From contig CAWFXP010000009.1 of assembly GCA_963819905.1 (NCBI GenBank), positions 496,001 to 560,000 on the forward strand: a DNA stretch of 64,000 nucleotides, given 5' to 3'. This document shows, piece after piece, positions 36,982-45,845 of the stretch; position 1 is the first letter of the stretch; every line of letters begins with the position of its first letter. A program made the translations under genes and the position numbers. The notes under the pieces were generated by a model. The model searched no databases. It was given only the letters and a program-made list of their open reading frames with translations, and was not told where the DNA came from. This stretch comes from CAWCQC01 sp963819905 (GTDB lineage Bacteria > Actinomycetota > Thermoleophilia > Gaiellales > Gaiellaceae).

Positions 36982-37032
36982 CCCAGATCAGCCTGCATGA
37001 TCGCGGAACCCGACCGGCTCCGCCAGCAGCGC

Positions 37033-37707
37033 CTAGCCCGAGCTCGCCGTCTCGTCGTGAGGGGCGCCGACCGGCTTCGACTCGGGCGAGCCGCGCTGGC
37101 GCAGGTAGATCGTGAACGCCGCCAACGTCCCGACGGCGAGGAACTCCGACTGCCAGTTCTGGAGCGTCCGCTCCCAGAAGTCGGGCCGCGCGAGGTACCC
37201 CGCCCACGAGACCGCCCGATCCCCGTGCTGCGCCTGTAGCTCGTTGAACTCGGTCCAGCCGGTGACCGACTGCCCGAACCAGGCAGCGAAGAAGATGATC
37301 GCCATGACGATCATCAGGGAGTTCGAGTAGATCGCCGTACGGATGCCGCCCACCCTTGCCCAGAGCGGCGAGCTCTGGTCGGCTGCGTAGCCGATGCGCT
37401 GCTGTCGCTTGCTCTCGAGCCCGGCGTCGGAGAGCCTCTTCGACTCGTTCGAGCCCTTCTGGACGAGCCAGATCGTGGCCAGGATGAAGAGTGCGAACTG
37501 GAGGTACTCGGATTGCCAGTTCTCGAGAACGGCGACGCCGAACTCGGACGAAGTGACGTACGCCCCCCAGGAGATCGCCTCTGCGCCGTGCTGCGTGGCT
37601 TCCCCGTTGAAGTCCCGCCAGCCGGCGAGCGACTGGCCGAAGAAGGCGACCACGAAGATCACGAAGAAGAAGAGCGAGAGCGAGTTCTCCCGCAGGAACG
37701 TTCGCAT
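37033..37707 (-). CDS. DUF6766 family membrane protein with internal duplication
   Basis: A 224-residue protein made of two homologous halves of about 95 residues. Each half has a helix, FGQS(L/V)xGW, (R/E)FN, QHG, (A/V)SW, then a helix near NWQSE(Y/F)L. Half 1 runs about 8-95, half 2 about 125-205. Four helices in all. The start follows five bases after the stop of the 27-residue protein, so the two are co-translated. A strong SigB-type promoter sits ahead of the pair. Confidence 0.85.
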   Translation of the reverse strand: MRTFLRENSLSLFFFVIFVVAFFGQSLAGWRDFNGEATQHGAEAISWGAYVTSSEFGVAVLENWQSEYLQFALFILATIWLVQKGSNESKRLSDAGLESKRQQRIGYAADQSSPLWARVGGIRTAIYSNSLMIVMAIIFFAAWFGQSVTGWTEFNELQAQHGDRAVSWAGYLARPDFWERTLQNWQSEFLAVGTLAAFTIYLRQRGSPESKPVGAPHDETASSG

Positions 37708-37709
37708 CG

Positions 37710-37793
37710 CTACCAGTGCAGCAGGCCCGCCGTGATGTACACGCCGAGCCCGGCTCCGATTGCCAGCACGTAGGCGGAGAACATGACGCGCAT
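37710..37793 (-). CDS. 27-residue membrane peptide upstream of DUF6766
   Basis: MRVMFSAYVLAIGAGLGVYI then TAGLLHW: a single hydrophobic helix behind AAGGAGC spaced correctly from the ATG. It is the first gene after the SigB-type promoter and is separated by 2 bases from the next start region. The tight spacing and good ribosome site support it as a real gene despite its size. Confidence 0.65.
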   Translation of the reverse strand: MRVMFSAYVLAIGAGLGVYITAGLLHW

Positions 37794-37833
37794 TGCTGCT
37801 CCTTCCTACTCGATGATTTCCACGGCCTGAGCA

Positions 37834-37860
37834 ATACCCCTGTCGGCCACGCCGCAAAAC
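37834..37860 (-). promoter_or_regulatory. SigB-type promoter for the 27-residue peptide and DUF6766 genes
   Basis: On the minus strand GTTTTG, 15 bases, GGGTAT, one of the best matches in the window. It is 41 bases upstream of the first ATG. Confidence 0.7.
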
Positions 37861-37952
37861 GCACGCGTGGCGCGCGGATCGCTTGAAATCGGGCGTTACG
37901 GGGAGAACGAGCGAAAGGTCTTGTCGACAACCCGACATCAGGAGGTACATCG

Positions 37953-38930
37953 ATGACGCGCATCGGTTACGCGCTGTCCAGTGAGGAACACACGCCGCTC
38001 GACCTCGTTCGGAACGCCCGTCTGGCCGAGGAGGCGGGCTTCGAGTTCGCCCTCGTCTCGGACCATTTCCATCCGTGGATCGACCGTCAGGGCCAGAGCG
38101 CGTTCGTGTGGTCTGTGATCGGCGGCATCGCGGAGGCGACCGAGCGCCTCGAGCTCGGCACGGGGGTGACCTGCCCGTTAATCCGAATCCACCCGGCCAT
38201 CGTGGCCCAGGCAGCCGCAACGTCTGCGGCGATGATGCCCGGTCGCTTCTTCCTCGGCGTCGGCACCGGCGAGAACCTGAACGAGCACGTCCTCGGCGAC
38301 GGCTGGCCCTCGGCGGACGTCCGCCTCGAGATGATGGAGGAGGCGATCGGCGTCATTCGCCACTTGTGGGAGGGTGAGCTGGTCAGCCACCGCGGCGCTC
38401 ACTACACGGTCGAGGACGCACGCCTCTACACCCTTCCCGACGAGCTGCCGCCGATCATGGTCGCGGCGAGCAAGACCGGCGCCGCCGAGATCGCGGGACG
38501 GCTCGGCGACGGGTTCGTCGGCACGGCTCCCGAGGCGGAGTTGATCGAGACGTTCCTGGAGTCTGGCGGGGAGGGGAAGCCGCGCTTCGGGCAGCTGACC
38601 GTCTGCTACGCCTCCTCGGAGGAGGAGGCACGGCGCACCGCGTTCGAGTGGTGGCCGAACGCCGCGATCGGCGGCGACCTCGGCCAGGAGCTGCCGCTAC
38701 CGGCGCACTTCGAGCAGACCTCCGAGCTGCTCACGGAGGATCAGGTCGCAGAAAGGGTGGTGTGCGGACCGGACCCGGATCGCCACCGAGACGCGATCGA
38801 CCGGTACCTGGCTGCCGGGTATGACCACGTCTACGTGCACCAGGTCGGCCCCGACCAGGAGGCGTTCCTCGAGTTCTATGCGCAGGACGTCCTTGCGGCC
38901 TACGAAGCGAGCCCGACCACTGCACCGTGA
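37953..38930 (+). CDS. F420-dependent LLM-class oxidoreductase (FGD-like, TIGR03557 type)
   Basis: A 325-residue TIM-barrel luciferase-like enzyme. The N-terminus MTRIGYALSSEEHTPLDLVR, VSDHFHPWIDRQGQSAFVWS, ELGTGVTCPLIRIHPAIVAQ and FFLGVGTGENLNEHVLGDGW match the subgroup related to F420-dependent glucose-6-phosphate dehydrogenase. The substrate is uncertain. AGGAGG precedes the ATG by 8 bases. It appears to be a single-gene unit, followed by GC-rich hairpins. Confidence 0.9.
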   Translation: MTRIGYALSSEEHTPLDLVRNARLAEEAGFEFALVSDHFHPWIDRQGQSAFVWSVIGGIAEATERLELGTGVTCPLIRIHPAIVAQAAATSAAMMPGRFFLGVGTGENLNEHVLGDGWPSADVRLEMMEEAIGVIRHLWEGELVSHRGAHYTVEDARLYTLPDELPPIMVAASKTGAAEIAGRLGDGFVGTAPEAELIETFLESGGEGKPRFGQLTVCYASSEEEARRTAFEWWPNAAIGGDLGQELPLPAHFEQTSELLTEDQVAERVVCGPDPDRHRDAIDRYLAAGYDHVYVHQVGPDQEAFLEFYAQDVLAAYEASPTTAP

Positions 38931-38948
38931 CGCTCGAGAGGCGTGTAG

Positions 38949-38988
38949 CCGGGGCGGCGCGGCGTTTGGGGGACATGCGCCGCCCCGG
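38949..38988 (+). terminator. GC-rich 12-bp stem after the LLM oxidoreductase
   Basis: CCGGGGCGGCGC pairs perfectly with GCGCCGCCCCGG around a 16-base loop, 19 bases after the stop. There is no T-run. Two further stems (39011-39028 and about 39048-39095) fill the rest of this 216-base gap, which holds no gene. Confidence 0.5.
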
Positions 38989-39146
38989 CGTGAGGAGGAT
39001 GGTCGTCCGGGGCCTACCCGGCCCCGAACGCTCCTAAACACGGCGGCGGCGCGACCGGTTTCCGTGGCCGTCGACCTCCCGCGCCGCCGCGTTTGCCATG
39101 TTCCCGCCTCGGCGAGCTTCAAACCTCGCTCGAGTTCGTGGAGCTC

Positions 39147-39581
39147 TCAGGACCGATCTGAGCCGGAAGGCTCGGAGATCTCTGCGACGACGTCGCCGGT
39201 GTCCTTCGGCCCAGCCTCGCGCGCGACGTCCGCCTGAGCCAGGATGCCGACCAGGCTGCCTTCCTCGACGACCGGAAGCCGGCGCACCTTGTGCGAGGCC
39301 ATCATCGCCAGGGCCTCCGCGAGGCCGCTGTCGGGACCCACGACGACCGGTTCGGAGGTCGCGACCTCGCCGACGGCCGTCGTTGCCGGGTCGCGGCCCT
39401 CTGCCACGACGCGCCTCACGATGTCGCGGTCGGTGATGACGCCGACCAGCCGCGACTCGACGACGACGGGAAGCGAGCCGACGTCTTCGGCAACCATCAG
39501 CGAGGCGGCGTCTGCAACCGTGGTCGAGAACGGAACGCTCGTGGGACTAGGGGTCATCGCATCACGGACTTCCGTGGCCAT
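39147..39581 (-). CDS. CBS-domain pair protein
   Basis: A 144-residue protein composed of two CBS motifs: MTPSPTSVPFSTTVADAASL...LPVVVESRLVGVITDRDIVR and VGEVATSEPVVVGPDSGLAE...LPVVEEGSLVGILAQADVAR. It should bind an adenosyl nucleotide and act as an energy or stress sensor. AAAGGA precedes the ATG. A SigB-type promoter motif lies about 35 bases upstream. Confidence 0.92.
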   Translation of the reverse strand: MATEVRDAMTPSPTSVPFSTTVADAASLMVAEDVGSLPVVVESRLVGVITDRDIVRRVVAEGRDPATTAVGEVATSEPVVVGPDSGLAEALAMMASHKVRRLPVVEEGSLVGILAQADVAREAGPKDTGDVVAEISEPSGSDRS

Positions 39582-39612
39582 GTGGTGTCCTTTCGTCGGG
39601 TTCGCCGAAGCG

Positions 39613-39638
39613 CTTCCCGCTTGCAGGCTCCGGCAAAC
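39613..39638 (-). promoter_or_regulatory. SigB-type promoter upstream of the CBS gene
   Basis: On the minus strand GTTTGC, 14 bases, GGGAAG. The -10 half is less perfect than in other copies; the distance to the ATG (32 bases) fits. Confidence 0.45.
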
Positions 39639-39764
39639 GAGCCCTCCCAGGGCCGGGAGGACGGCCAAACCGAGGTCGTGTTTCGTCCGCTGGGTTGAGG
39701 GGAACGGCAGATCGTGGCCACTGATCGCGACCGACCTCGGCGTGTCGAGCGATCTCGTCGACGA

Positions 39765-40431
39765 GTGAGCCGCCTTCGGCGAGCGGACTGTTCGGCGCCG
39801 GGCTTCACTCGGCGTCGCAGAGGGCGCGGCTTCGAGTACCTGGACGCGGTAGGAGCGACCGTCCGCGACGAGGACGTGCTCGCGCGGATCCGCCAGCTCG
39901 CAGTCTTGGTCACCTGCAGGCAACCGGCGTCGACGCCGCAGGCCGTAAGCAGTACCTCTACCACGAGCGCTGGCGAGTGCGGCGAGACCGCGAGAAGTTC
40001 GCCCGGATGCTCGCCTTCGCGTCGAGGCTTCCGATTCTTCGCAAGCGGGTGAGCACGGATCTGACCCGTGCCGATCTGGAACGGGAGCGGGTGCTCGCCT
40101 GCGCGACGCGCCTGCTCGAAGAACGTGGCACGCGACGGTGCTGGCCGCCGTGTCGGTCGCCGTCTACGGCGAACGGGCGCGCTCGGTCACCGCGCGTAAA
40201 CGGGCGGGCGCGCTCGCAGTCAACGAGGTGGCTCACTACCTGGGCAATACGCCTGCCGTCTGCCGAAGCTCGTACATCGATCCGCGCGTGTTCGACCGGT
40301 TCAACGCCGGCGTGACCGTGCGAGGCGCCCTCGAGCGCCTGGGCGGCGATGCCGCGAGCAACCCCGCTGCCCGCGGCAAGATCGAGAAAGCGGTGCTCGG
40401 GATTCTCGTCGAGGATCGGGGCGCTCCCTGA
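39765..40431 (+). pseudogene. Type IB DNA topoisomerase remnant with two internal deletions
   Basis: Three pieces of a poxvirus-type topoisomerase IB remain in order but in three reading frames. Piece A (39765-about 39903) reads RLRRADCSAPGF...RGRGFEYLDAVGA...VLARIRQLA. Piece B (about 39903-40130) reads LGHLQATGVDAAGRKQYLYH...VRRDREKFARMLAF...RERVLACATRLLEE. Piece C (about 40133-40431) reads WHATVLAAVSVAV...TARKRAGALAVNEVAHYLG...SSYIDPRVFDRF. About 15 codons are missing between A and B and roughly 115 between B and C, the latter covering most of the catalytic core. The motif with the nucleophilic Tyr survives. It cannot make an active enzyme. Confidence 0.8.
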
Positions 40432-40494
40432 GCAAGGTTCTGGGCAGCCGAACGGACTAGACTGGGTGGCCCGACCCGACCGTCTTCATGAACC

Positions 40495-40839
40495 GTGAAT
40501 AGTCTCAGCTCCACGGTGCGAGACACCGCCGACAGTGTCGTCGTCGTCGTTCTCGAGGGCGAGCTCGACCTCGCCGCGGCGCCTGTCCTCGAAGAGGAGC
40601 TCGAGCGCGTCGAGCAGCGATCGCCACGGTACGTCGTGATCGATCTTCGGGACGTGACGTTCATCGACTCGAGCGGTCTCAGGCTCCTGCTCGCCACCGA
40701 CGCGCGTGCCCGCAAGGCCGGCCGGCAGCTCGTTCTCGTGCGCGGTCCGGAGGTCGTTCAGCGGGTCTTCGAGATCTCGCTCCTCGACCGTCGTCTCGCC
40801 TTCGTGGACGATCCGGCTGACGTCCGTCCCCCGGGGTAG
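40495..40839 (+). CDS. STAS-domain anti-anti-sigma factor (RsbV-like)
   Basis: A 114-residue antagonist that, when unphosphorylated, binds an RsbW-type kinase and frees the sigma factor. The phosphorylation motif is FIDSSGLRLLL (Ser in DSSG). It starts at a GTG and is followed after two bases by the SpoIIE-type phosphatase gene, the natural partner that would dephosphorylate it. Confidence 0.93.
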   Translation: MNSLSSTVRDTADSVVVVVLEGELDLAAAPVLEEELERVEQRSPRYVVIDLRDVTFIDSSGLRLLLATDARARKAGRQLVLVRGPEVVQRVFEISLLDRRLAFVDDPADVRPPG

Positions 40840-40841
40840 CG

Positions 40842-43799
40842 ATGAGACGGCTGGCCGGCAGCGACCGCGACCACACGAGCGGTCTCCGGCGGCCACGGCT
40901 CGCCTGGCGAGGACTACTGGTCGCCGTCGCTTCGGCAGGGGTCGCAACCGGAATCGGGCTCGCTGCGGGCCTTGAGGGCCAGCCTGGTTCGGGTGCCCTC
41001 TACCTCGCTGCTGTCGTCACCTCGTCGTACGTCGGCGGTCTCTGGGCCGGGCTTCTGTGCGCGGCGCTCGCCTGGGTCGGCTTCGAGTACTTCTTCCTCG
41101 AGCCGAGCTACTCGTTCGACGTCCTCCACTCGGGGGACGTGATCGTTGCCGGAGTGCTGTTCCTGGTCGCGGCGATCGGCGTCGCTCGGATCGTCGAGCG
41201 ACTCCGGGAGACCGGGCGGGCGGCGGAGAAGGCGTTGGCCGAGCGCCAGGCGAGCGAGGAGCGCTTGCGGGCAGTCGCGAAGGAACAGGAGGCGGTCGCC
41301 CGGCTGGGGCGGCGGGCGCTCGCCGGCCGTGACCTGGAAGCGCTGTTCGGCGAGGCCGTCGACACGCTCGCCGACGTGCTCGGCACGCGTTGTGTCGAGC
41401 TCCTGCGGGCGACGCCGGCGCGTGACGAGCTCACTATCGTCAGGGCGACCGGCCTGCCCTCCGAAGTCGTGCAATCAGAACGCATCGCCGTTCTCGAGTC
41501 GACCATCGCCGGACTGACGCTTCTCTCGGAGGAGCCGGTGGGCGGCCCGGACGCACAGGGTCTCCCGGCTCCACCCGGCTACTTGCAGGAGCTCGACGTC
41601 CAGAGCAGCTTGGCGGTTCCCGTGAGGGGAGCCGAGCGGCCGTGGGGCGTCCTGGCGGTGCACTCGTCGAAGCCGGACGCGTTCTCGAGGGCGGATGTCA
41701 TCTTCACCCGCGCGGTTGCCAACGTGCTCGGTGCGGCCGTCCTGCGACGGGAAGCGGAGGAGGCTCTGCGCGAGACGCGGGACGAGCTCGAGGCTCTGAT
41801 CGAAGCCTCGCCGATCCCGATCGTCGCCTACGACCCGGCAGGGATCGTTACCCTCTGGAACCCGGCCGCGGAACGGGTATTCGGCTGGACTGCCGAGGAG
41901 GCGACCGGCAGGATCGTGCCGTTCGTCGAGAGCGAGGCCGAGATGCTCGAGGAGTTCCACTCCGTGCGCGAGCGCGTGGTCGCCGGCCATGCGTTCTCGG
42001 GCTTCGAGACGGTGCGTCGCCGCAAGGACGGCACGCTGATCGACGTCTCGTTCTCGAATGCGCCGATTCGTGACGCCGGCGGCCGTATCCGGGGCGTCGT
42101 CGCCCTGGTTGCGGACGTGACCGACCGCAAGCGAACGGAGCGGGAGCTGCGGGAGGGCGCGGAGCGCCTCCGGCTGGCGCTCGAAGCCTCGCAGATGGGA
42201 ACGTGGGAGTGGGACATCGAATCGGGCGTCGTGACGTGGTCGGACGAGATCGCTCCGATGCACGGCCTCGAGCCGGGCGCCTTCGATGGAACCTACGAAC
42301 AGTACGAGACGCTGATCTATCCGGACGACCGCGAGTTCGTCAGAGGAGCGATCGAGGCCGCGCTCGAGCGCGGAGCCGGCTACGACATCGAGTTTCGCAC
42401 CGCGTGGCCCGACGGCACGATTCGCTGGATCTCCGGACAGGGTCAGGTCCTGCGCGATCACACGGGTAAACCCGCGCGAATGGTGGGCCTCGCGCGCGAC
42501 GTGACCGAGCGAAAACGGCGGGAGGATGCGCTCGCCTTCGCGGCCGACGTGAGCGAGAAGCTCTCGTCGCTCGACTACGAGAGAACGGTGCTCGACGTTG
42601 CCCGGCTGGCGGTACCCCGGCTCGCCGACTGCTGCGTGGTCGATGTGTTCGAGGGCAACGGCGACCTGCACCAGGTCGAGGTCGTCCACGTGGATCCCGC
42701 CAAGGAAGCACTCGTCCGAGAGCTCGAAGAGCGTTTTCCTGCGAATCCTCGAGACGACCACAGCGTCGTCGGGAGCGTCCTCCGCTCACGGCAGCCCCTC
42801 CTGGTAGCGGACGTCGACGATCGCGTCACCAAGGAGATCGCCCGCAACCTCGAGCACCTCGAAGGGCTGAGGCGGCTTCGCATCCGGTCGCTCCTCGTCG
42901 TTCCGCTCGTCGTCCGCGGAGAGACGATCGGCGCGCTGACGCTCCTCTCGGGCGAGTCCGGCCGTCGCCTTGGAGGCGAGGACGTCACGTTGGCGAGCGC
43001 TCTCGCGCACCAGGCGGCGGTGGCGATCGACAACTCTCGCCTCTACCGGCAACGGAGCCGGATCGCGTCGACCCTCCAGCGCAGCCTCCTGCCGCCTGAC
43101 CTGCCCGAGATCCCGGGCGTGGAGCTCGCGGCGCGCTACTTCCCGGCCGGCGAGGGCCTCGAGGTCGGCGGCGACTTCTACGACGCCTTCCAGACCGGCG
43201 CCCGGAGCTGGGCCATCGACATCGGCGACGTCTGCGGCAAGGGCTCCGAAGCCGCCGCGGTGACAGGCCTCACGCGCCACACGCTGCGGGCGGCGGCCAT
43301 ACGGGAGCCGTCGCCGGCGAGCAGCCTCGCGGTGCTGAACGAGGCTCTCCGGGCGACCTACGACAACGGAACCTTCTGTACCGTCGTCAAGGCGCGGCTC
43401 CACAAGACCGGCTTCGGTGCCAGGCTCACCTTCGCCTGCGGCGGCCACCCTCTGCCGCTCCTGGTCACGGCGGATGGCCACGTGGCGCCGGTCGGACGGT
43501 TCGGCTCCCTCGTCGGGTTCTTCGAGGATCCGGAGTTCACCGACACGGTCATCGATGTCCACGGGGGCGACGTCGTGTTCTTCTACACGGACGGGCTCGT
43601 GGAGGGTCGTGGCCGCCAGATGGATGCCGGCGAACAGCGGTTGCACCAGATCCTCCGGGACGCGGCGGGCTCCTCAGCCGAAGAGATCGCACGCCGGGTC
43701 GAAAAGGCGGTCGTGGCCGAGGAACGCGGCGTCGTCAGCGACGACACGGCGTTTCTCGTCGTCCGGGTGAGCCCGAGGGCTCGGCGTCAGAGCACGTAA
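40842..43799 (+). CDS. Membrane-anchored multi-sensor SpoIIE-type phosphatase
   Basis: A 985-residue partner-switch activator. Domains in order: DUF4118-like membrane segment (about 20-110), coiled coil, GAF (about 150-300), two PAS/PAC domains (about 310-430 and 440-560), GAF (about 570-730) and PP2C/SpoIIE (about 745-985). Metal-binding motifs are intact: EVGGDFYDAF, DIGDVCGKG, FFYTDGLVEG, SDDTAFLVV. Signals sensed by PAS/GAF should drive dephosphorylation of STAS proteins and activation of SigB. It overlaps the convergent anti-sigma gene by 13 bases. Confidence 0.93.
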   Translation: MRRLAGSDRDHTSGLRRPRLAWRGLLVAVASAGVATGIGLAAGLEGQPGSGALYLAAVVTSSYVGGLWAGLLCAALAWVGFEYFFLEPSYSFDVLHSGDVIVAGVLFLVAAIGVARIVERLRETGRAAEKALAERQASEERLRAVAKEQEAVARLGRRALAGRDLEALFGEAVDTLADVLGTRCVELLRATPARDELTIVRATGLPSEVVQSERIAVLESTIAGLTLLSEEPVGGPDAQGLPAPPGYLQELDVQSSLAVPVRGAERPWGVLAVHSSKPDAFSRADVIFTRAVANVLGAAVLRREAEEALRETRDELEALIEASPIPIVAYDPAGIVTLWNPAAERVFGWTAEEATGRIVPFVESEAEMLEEFHSVRERVVAGHAFSGFETVRRRKDGTLIDVSFSNAPIRDAGGRIRGVVALVADVTDRKRTERELREGAERLRLALEASQMGTWEWDIESGVVTWSDEIAPMHGLEPGAFDGTYEQYETLIYPDDREFVRGAIEAALERGAGYDIEFRTAWPDGTIRWISGQGQVLRDHTGKPARMVGLARDVTERKRREDALAFAADVSEKLSSLDYERTVLDVARLAVPRLADCCVVDVFEGNGDLHQVEVVHVDPAKEALVRELEERFPANPRDDHSVVGSVLRSRQPLLVADVDDRVTKEIARNLEHLEGLRRLRIRSLLVVPLVVRGETIGALTLLSGESGRRLGGEDVTLASALAHQAAVAIDNSRLYRQRSRIASTLQRSLLPPDLPEIPGVELAARYFPAGEGLEVGGDFYDAFQTGARSWAIDIGDVCGKGSEAAAVTGLTRHTLRAAAIREPSPASSLAVLNEALRATYDNGTFCTVVKARLHKTGFGARLTFACGGHPLPLLVTADGHVAPVGRFGSLVGFFEDPEFTDTVIDVHGGDVVFFYTDGLVEGRGRQMDAGEQRLHQILRDAAGSSAEEIARRVEKAVVAEERGVVSDDTAFLVVRVSPRARRQST

Positions 43800-44188
43800 C
43801 CGTCCGCGGGCGGGCGGTCGATCTCGAACCAGACGCAGTTGCGGTCGGCCCTCTCCGCCCCCCACCGGGAGGCAAGCTGGTCGACGAGATACAGGCCCCA
43901 CCCGGAGGTCTGATCGGTCGACAGAATTCGCGGGCGCGGCGCGAAGCCGGGACCGGAGTCTTCGACCTCCACCCGGACCCGATCCGGATGAGTGAACGCG
44001 CGTACCGTGACCCGGCCGAGCGCGCCGAGCGATCCATGGCGAATGCTGTTCGTCACGAGCTCGCTGACGAGCAGACGCACGTCGTCAAGACGGCCCGAGG
44101 GAAGTTCCGGCAGGTCGGAAACCGCGTCGCGGGCTTGTCTCGCCGCTCGCGGGTCCGGCGGAAGCGTCATCGTCAGAACCGGCTCCAT
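43787..44188 (-). CDS. GHKL ATP-binding anti-sigma-like protein
   Basis: A serine kinase/anti-sigma of the RsbW type (about 133 residues). The N box (SELVTNSIRHGS), G1 box (VEDSGPGF) and G2 box (SGWGLYLVDQLASRWG) are all intact, so it should bind ATP. The ATG at 44188 follows GAAGG; an ATG seven codons earlier (44209) is also possible. It is separate from the sigB operon downstream of it and may serve a different STAS partner. Confidence 0.88.
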   Translation of the reverse strand: MEPVLTMTLPPDPRAARQARDAVSDLPELPSGRLDDVRLLVSELVTNSIRHGSLGALGRVTVRAFTHPDRVRVEVEDSGPGFAPRPRILSTDQTSGWGLYLVDQLASRWGAERADRNCVWFEIDRPPADGYVL

Positions 44189-44267
44189 CAGGCCGCCTTC
44201 TGCGTCCATTCGGTTCTGATTTCCTGATCTCGGCAGATGGAAACCTTCCTCCGGCGTCGTTGGCGCG

Positions 44268-44624
44268 CTAGGCGGCCGTTCCGCTCAGCTCGTCGACGGC
44301 CGCCGATCGCTTCTCGTGGATCGTGAACACCCGGTCGAGGCCGGTTATTTCGAAGATCTTGCGGATGTTCCGGTCCGTGACGACGAGGGTGAGCTTCCCG
44401 CCGCTCGGATTCAGGCGCTTGAGGCCGCTGACGAGCACGCCCAGCGTGGTCGAGTCGATGAAGGTCGTGTCCGTCATGTCGATGACGACGTTCCCGGCGC
44501 CGTTCTCGATCACGCGTACGAGCTCCTGCTTCAACTCCGGGGCCGTGTAGAGATCGACCTCTCCGGTGAGCGCGATCACCGCCAGGCCGGCGGTGGGTTC
44601 CTCGGTTGCGATTGCGAAGTTCAT
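44268..44624 (-). CDS. rsbV: STAS-domain anti-anti-sigma factor (RsbV), sigB operon
   Basis: A 118-residue RsbV/SpoIIAA-like protein: ALTGEVDLYTAPELKQEL, the phospho-site region DTTFIDSTTLGVLVSGL (Ser followed by Thr) and a C-terminal IFEITGLDRVFTIHEKR. GGGGAGG precedes the ATG. It is the last gene of the leftward sigB operon and presumably antagonises the RsbW encoded just upstream. Confidence 0.92.
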   Translation of the reverse strand: MNFAIATEEPTAGLAVIALTGEVDLYTAPELKQELVRVIENGAGNVVIDMTDTTFIDSTTLGVLVSGLKRLNPSGGKLTLVVTDRNIRKIFEITGLDRVFTIHEKRSAAVDELSGTAA

Positions 44625-44652
44625 GTCCTCCCCATGCGTCGCCTGTACGTAT

Positions 44653-45096
44653 TCACGCGAGCCGCTTGACGAACCGGATCTGTGAGCCACTTCCTCCGGC
44701 ACGGGCACCCATCTCGGTCTCGTCCATGACGGTTCTGATGATCTCGAGACCGAGCCCGCCCTCGTCGAGACTCGTGCCGTTCATCGCGGCCTGGACCGCA
44801 TCGGCCGGCGGGTGCTCGAAGCCGGGCCCGTCGTCCGCGACCTCGATCGCCACGAATCCGTCGCCGACCTCGAACGCCATCTCGACCGAACCGGCTGTTT
44901 CGCCTCCGTACGCGTGGCGCATCGAGTTCGAGCAGGCCTCGGTCAACGCGAGCTTCAGGTCGGCGAGCGCATCTGCGTCGATCGGACGCACACGCGCGAT
45001 TCCCGCCAGAACCAGCCGGCCGAGCACGAGATACTCGGGCCGCGAGGGAATCGTCAGGCGCAGCGTCTGGGTCGCGGCTTCGGGATCGGCAGTCAC
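44653..45096 (-). CDS. rsbW: Anti-sigma factor/serine kinase RsbW
   Basis: A 147-residue GHKL kinase: N box TEACSNSMRHAYGG, G1 VADDGPGFEHP, G2 EGGLGLEIIRTVMDETE, ending RFVKRLA. It binds and inhibits SigB and phosphorylates RsbV. Its GTG start overlaps the sigB stop by four bases (GTGA), giving near-equal synthesis of the sigma factor and its inhibitor. Confidence 0.93.
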   Translation of the reverse strand: MTADPEAATQTLRLTIPSRPEYLVLGRLVLAGIARVRPIDADALADLKLALTEACSNSMRHAYGGETAGSVEMAFEVGDGFVAIEVADDGPGFEHPPADAVQAAMNGTSLDEGGLGLEIIRTVMDETEMGARAGGSGSQIRFVKRLA

Positions 45097-45845
45097 GAGC
45101 GCACTCTCTCGGTAGCCTCCAGCTCGTTTCTCATCGTCAGCAGCGCACGGCGAATCAGGCGAGAGACGTGCATCTGCGAGATGCCGATCTCCTCGGCGAT
45201 CTGCGACTGCGTCAGGCCGTCGTAGAACCTGAGCTCGAGAATCCGTCGCTCTCGCTCGTCGAGCGCGGCGAAGCCCGGTCGTAGGAGCGTTCGGTCCTCG
45301 GATGTCTCGAAGCCCGGATCGTCGATGCCGATCGACCCAAGCGGATCGGTGTCGGAGTCGTCGTCGTCACCCGAGAGCGACAGCGCCGAGTACACCTGCC
45401 CGACGTCGAGGGCCTCGACGACTTCTTCCTCGTCGATCTTCGCGGCCTCGGCAAGCTCGGAAATGGTCGGCGAACGGCCGAGGCGCCCGCCGAGCTCTTC
45501 GACGAGCTGGTTCAGCTGGAGGTTGAGCTCCTTGAGCCGGCGTGGGACGTGGACCGCCCAGCCCTTGTCCCGGAAGTGCCGCTTCAGCTCACCGATGATC
45601 GTAGGAATCGCGTACGTGGTCAGCTCGACCCCGCGGTCGACGTCGAATCGGTCGACCGCCTTGATCAGGCCGATCGATCCGACCTGGACGAGGTCGTCGA
45701 GCGACTCCTGACGGCCTGCGTACCGCCGCGCGAGCGCCCGGACGAGAGGCAAGTAGGCTTCGATGACCGCATCGCGCGCGCTCGTATCGCCGTCCCGGTG
45801 GTACGCGCGAAGCAGCTCGCGGGTGGCGAGGGAGTCCATGGTCAT
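45093..45845 (-). CDS. sigB: SigB/SigF-family general stress sigma factor
   Basis: A 250-residue group 3 sigma factor (SigB/F/G class). Region 2 (LVQVGSIGLIKAVDRFDVDR, TYAIPTIIGELKRHFRDKGW), region 3 (RRLKELNLQLNQLVEELGGR) and region 4 (RILELRFYDGLTQSQIAEEI, GISQMHVSRLIRRAL) are intact. The ATG overlaps the upstream stop (ATGA). It should recognise the GTTT-N14/15-GGGTA promoters found throughout this window. Confidence 0.94.
   Translation of the reverse strand: MTMDSLATRELLRAYHRDGDTSARDAVIEAYLPLVRALARRYAGRQESLDDLVQVGSIGLIKAVDRFDVDRGVELTTYAIPTIIGELKRHFRDKGWAVHVPRRLKELNLQLNQLVEELGGRLGRSPTISELAEAAKIDEEEVVEALDVGQVYSALSLSGDDDDSDTDPLGSIGIDDPGFETSEDRTLLRPGFAALDERERRILELRFYDGLTQSQIAEEIGISQMHVSRLIRRALLTMRNELEATERVRS

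Noticed and set aside
44188..44250. A GTTTCC-N14-GGAAAT motif upstream of the anti-sigma gene as another SigB promoter.
   Set aside because: The -10 half lacks the GGG, so it is below the quality of the other sites.
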